The position numbers were made by a program, and so were the translations under genes. A stretch of 64,000 nt of DNA from Desulfuromonadaceae bacterium (GTDB lineage: Bacteria; Desulfobacterota; Desulfuromonadia; Desulfuromonadales; Syntrophotaleaceae): the NCBI GenBank assembly GCA_007134025.1, contig SLLR01000061.1:1-64000 (forward strand), in the 5' to 3' direction. Below, piece by piece: positions 63,314 to 64,000 of this stretch. The number at the start of each line of letters is the position of its first letter. Positions within the stretch are counted from its first letter, which is position 1. The notes beneath the pieces were generated by a model. The model was not told the origin of the DNA. It was given only the letters and a program-made list of their open reading frames with translations, and made no database searches.

Positions 63314-64000
63314 TTAGGGGGCCGAGGGTGCCGGCTCGTGATACTCAAAGGGCACGTAGAGCAGGTCGTTGCCGAGCAGTTCCGCCGGAATCAGGGCCGG
63401 AGCTCCGTCGGGACGGAAAGCTTCCATGGCCCGGCTGCTGCGCCGGGTCACCGCCGCCAGGTCGTCCCGGTTGTAAATGATACGCGGCGTGATGAAGACC
63501 AGCAGGTTGGTTTTGCTCTCGCTGGTGCGGGTGTGTTTGAACAGGTGACCCAGCACCGGGATGTCCCCCAGCAACGGAACCTTGCTGACCGAATTCTGTT
63601 GATTGTTGCTGATCAGGCCGCCGAGTACCACGGTCTGGCCGTCTTCCGCGAGAACCGTGTTGCGCAGCAGACGCTTGGTCAGGGTCGGGCCGACCTGGTT
63701 GATATCACCGACGGCGCTTGCTTCAGGAACAATATTGGTAATCTCCTGGTAGACGTTGAGCCGCACCAGATCGCCTTCGGTAATCTGCGGGGTGAACCGC
63801 AGGGTCAAGGCCACGTCCTTGCGTTCCACCGAAACACTTTGGGCGAGACTGTTGCCGCCACCGGTGTCGGTCAGCCGCTGGGTGATGATGGGCACGTTGG
63901 CGCCGACGATGATCTCCGCCTCTTCATTGTCTGAGGTGAGCAGCCGGGGTGCGGAGAGAATGTTCACGTCGCTGTCGGTTTTGGACAGGTCGATGAGGGC
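63314..64000 (-). CDS. gspD: Type II secretion secretin GspD, C-terminal part
   Basis: The frame is open to the right edge, so the N-terminal part lies outside the window. The ~228 visible residues are the secretin core: LSAPRLLTSDNEEAEIIVGANVPI, FTPQITEGDLVRLNVYQE and the signature VPLLGDIPVLGHLFKHTRTSESKTNLLVFITPRII. It forms the outer-membrane channel of the system. The tail after the secretin domain is about 45 residues long. gspC, normally before gspD, would lie further right. Confidence 0.93.
   Translation of the reverse strand, partial: ALIDLSKTDSDVNILSAPRLLTSDNEEAEIIVGANVPIITQRLTDTGGGNSLAQSVSVERKDVALTLRFTPQITEGDLVRLNVYQEITNIVPEASAVGDINQVGPTLTKRLLRNTVLAEDGQTVVLGGLISNNQQNSVSKVPLLGDIPVLGHLFKHTRTSESKTNLLVFITPRIIYNRDDLAAVTRRSSRAMEAFRPDGAPALIPAELLGNDLLYVPFEYHEPAPSAP

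Overview
The window reads as a piece of a Desulfuromonadales-type chromosome (Geobacter, Desulfuromonas or Pelobacter relatives). The reasons are gene content: a tungsten-type aldehyde:ferredoxin oxidoreductase, a 2-oxoacid:ferredoxin oxidoreductase, a GlrK-QseG-GlrR sigma54 module, a complete type II secretion operon placed next to lon, a DUF4177 protein and a DUF1847 protein. This placement is inference from content; no 16S gene is present. The sequence is GC-rich, genes are tightly packed, and there is no prophage, insertion sequence or CRISPR array.

Layout. 1-11.3 kb: the end of an ELWxxDGT-repeat protein, a solo Hen1-like RNA methyltransferase, initiator tRNA-Met, a small Cys-rich protein, serA, an SGNH esterase, the ABC-F ATPase uup, a DUF2721 membrane protein, a MoxR ATPase with its VWA partner, a CBM48 protein, a half-length TauE/SafE protein and gap. 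11.6-17.3 kb: an unusual ACT-ACT-GlnE-like nucleotidyltransferase, korBA, and a scar in which the start of sdhC is joined to the end of sdhB. 17.3-21.5 kb: a phospholipid-transport operon (mlaE-F-D-A-C) ending in a cyclic-nucleotide-binding protein. 21.5-30.4 kb: tonB, a cobalamin riboswitch controlling a BtuB-like receptor, moaD-like and aor genes, and a btuDFC-type ABC importer. 30.5-33.8 kb: two divergent radical SAM genes. 33.9-38.5 kb: the glrK-qseG-glrR operon, then a sigma54-type promoter element in front of a small membrane protein and an SH3 protein. 38.6-46 kb: NAD(P)HX repair enzyme, a degenerate GGDEF protein, a HAD phosphatase, secreted and membrane proteins. 46-52 kb: prfC, asnS, a doubly broken pseudogene, two tiny proteins and trpS. 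52-64 kb: lon with a small trailing gene, then gspDEFGHIJKLMN running leftward from the right edge.

How the genes fit together. Corrinoid uptake is the clearest functional theme: receptor under riboswitch control, TonB, an ABC importer, and a radical SAM protein of the B12-binding class. Redox metabolism (KOR, AOR with a MoaD-like partner) suggests ferredoxin-linked oxidation of oxoacids and aldehydes. Loss of succinate dehydrogenase beside KOR would leave an incomplete oxidative TCA cycle, as in fermentative Pelobacter-like lineages, unless another copy exists. Envelope functions (Mla, T2SS, GlrKR, TonB) are strongly represented.

The items most worth follow-up are the sdhC-sdhB deletion scar, the solo Hen1 domain, the ACT-GlnE chimera, the sigma54 element downstream of glrR, and the pseudogene at 49.4 kb.
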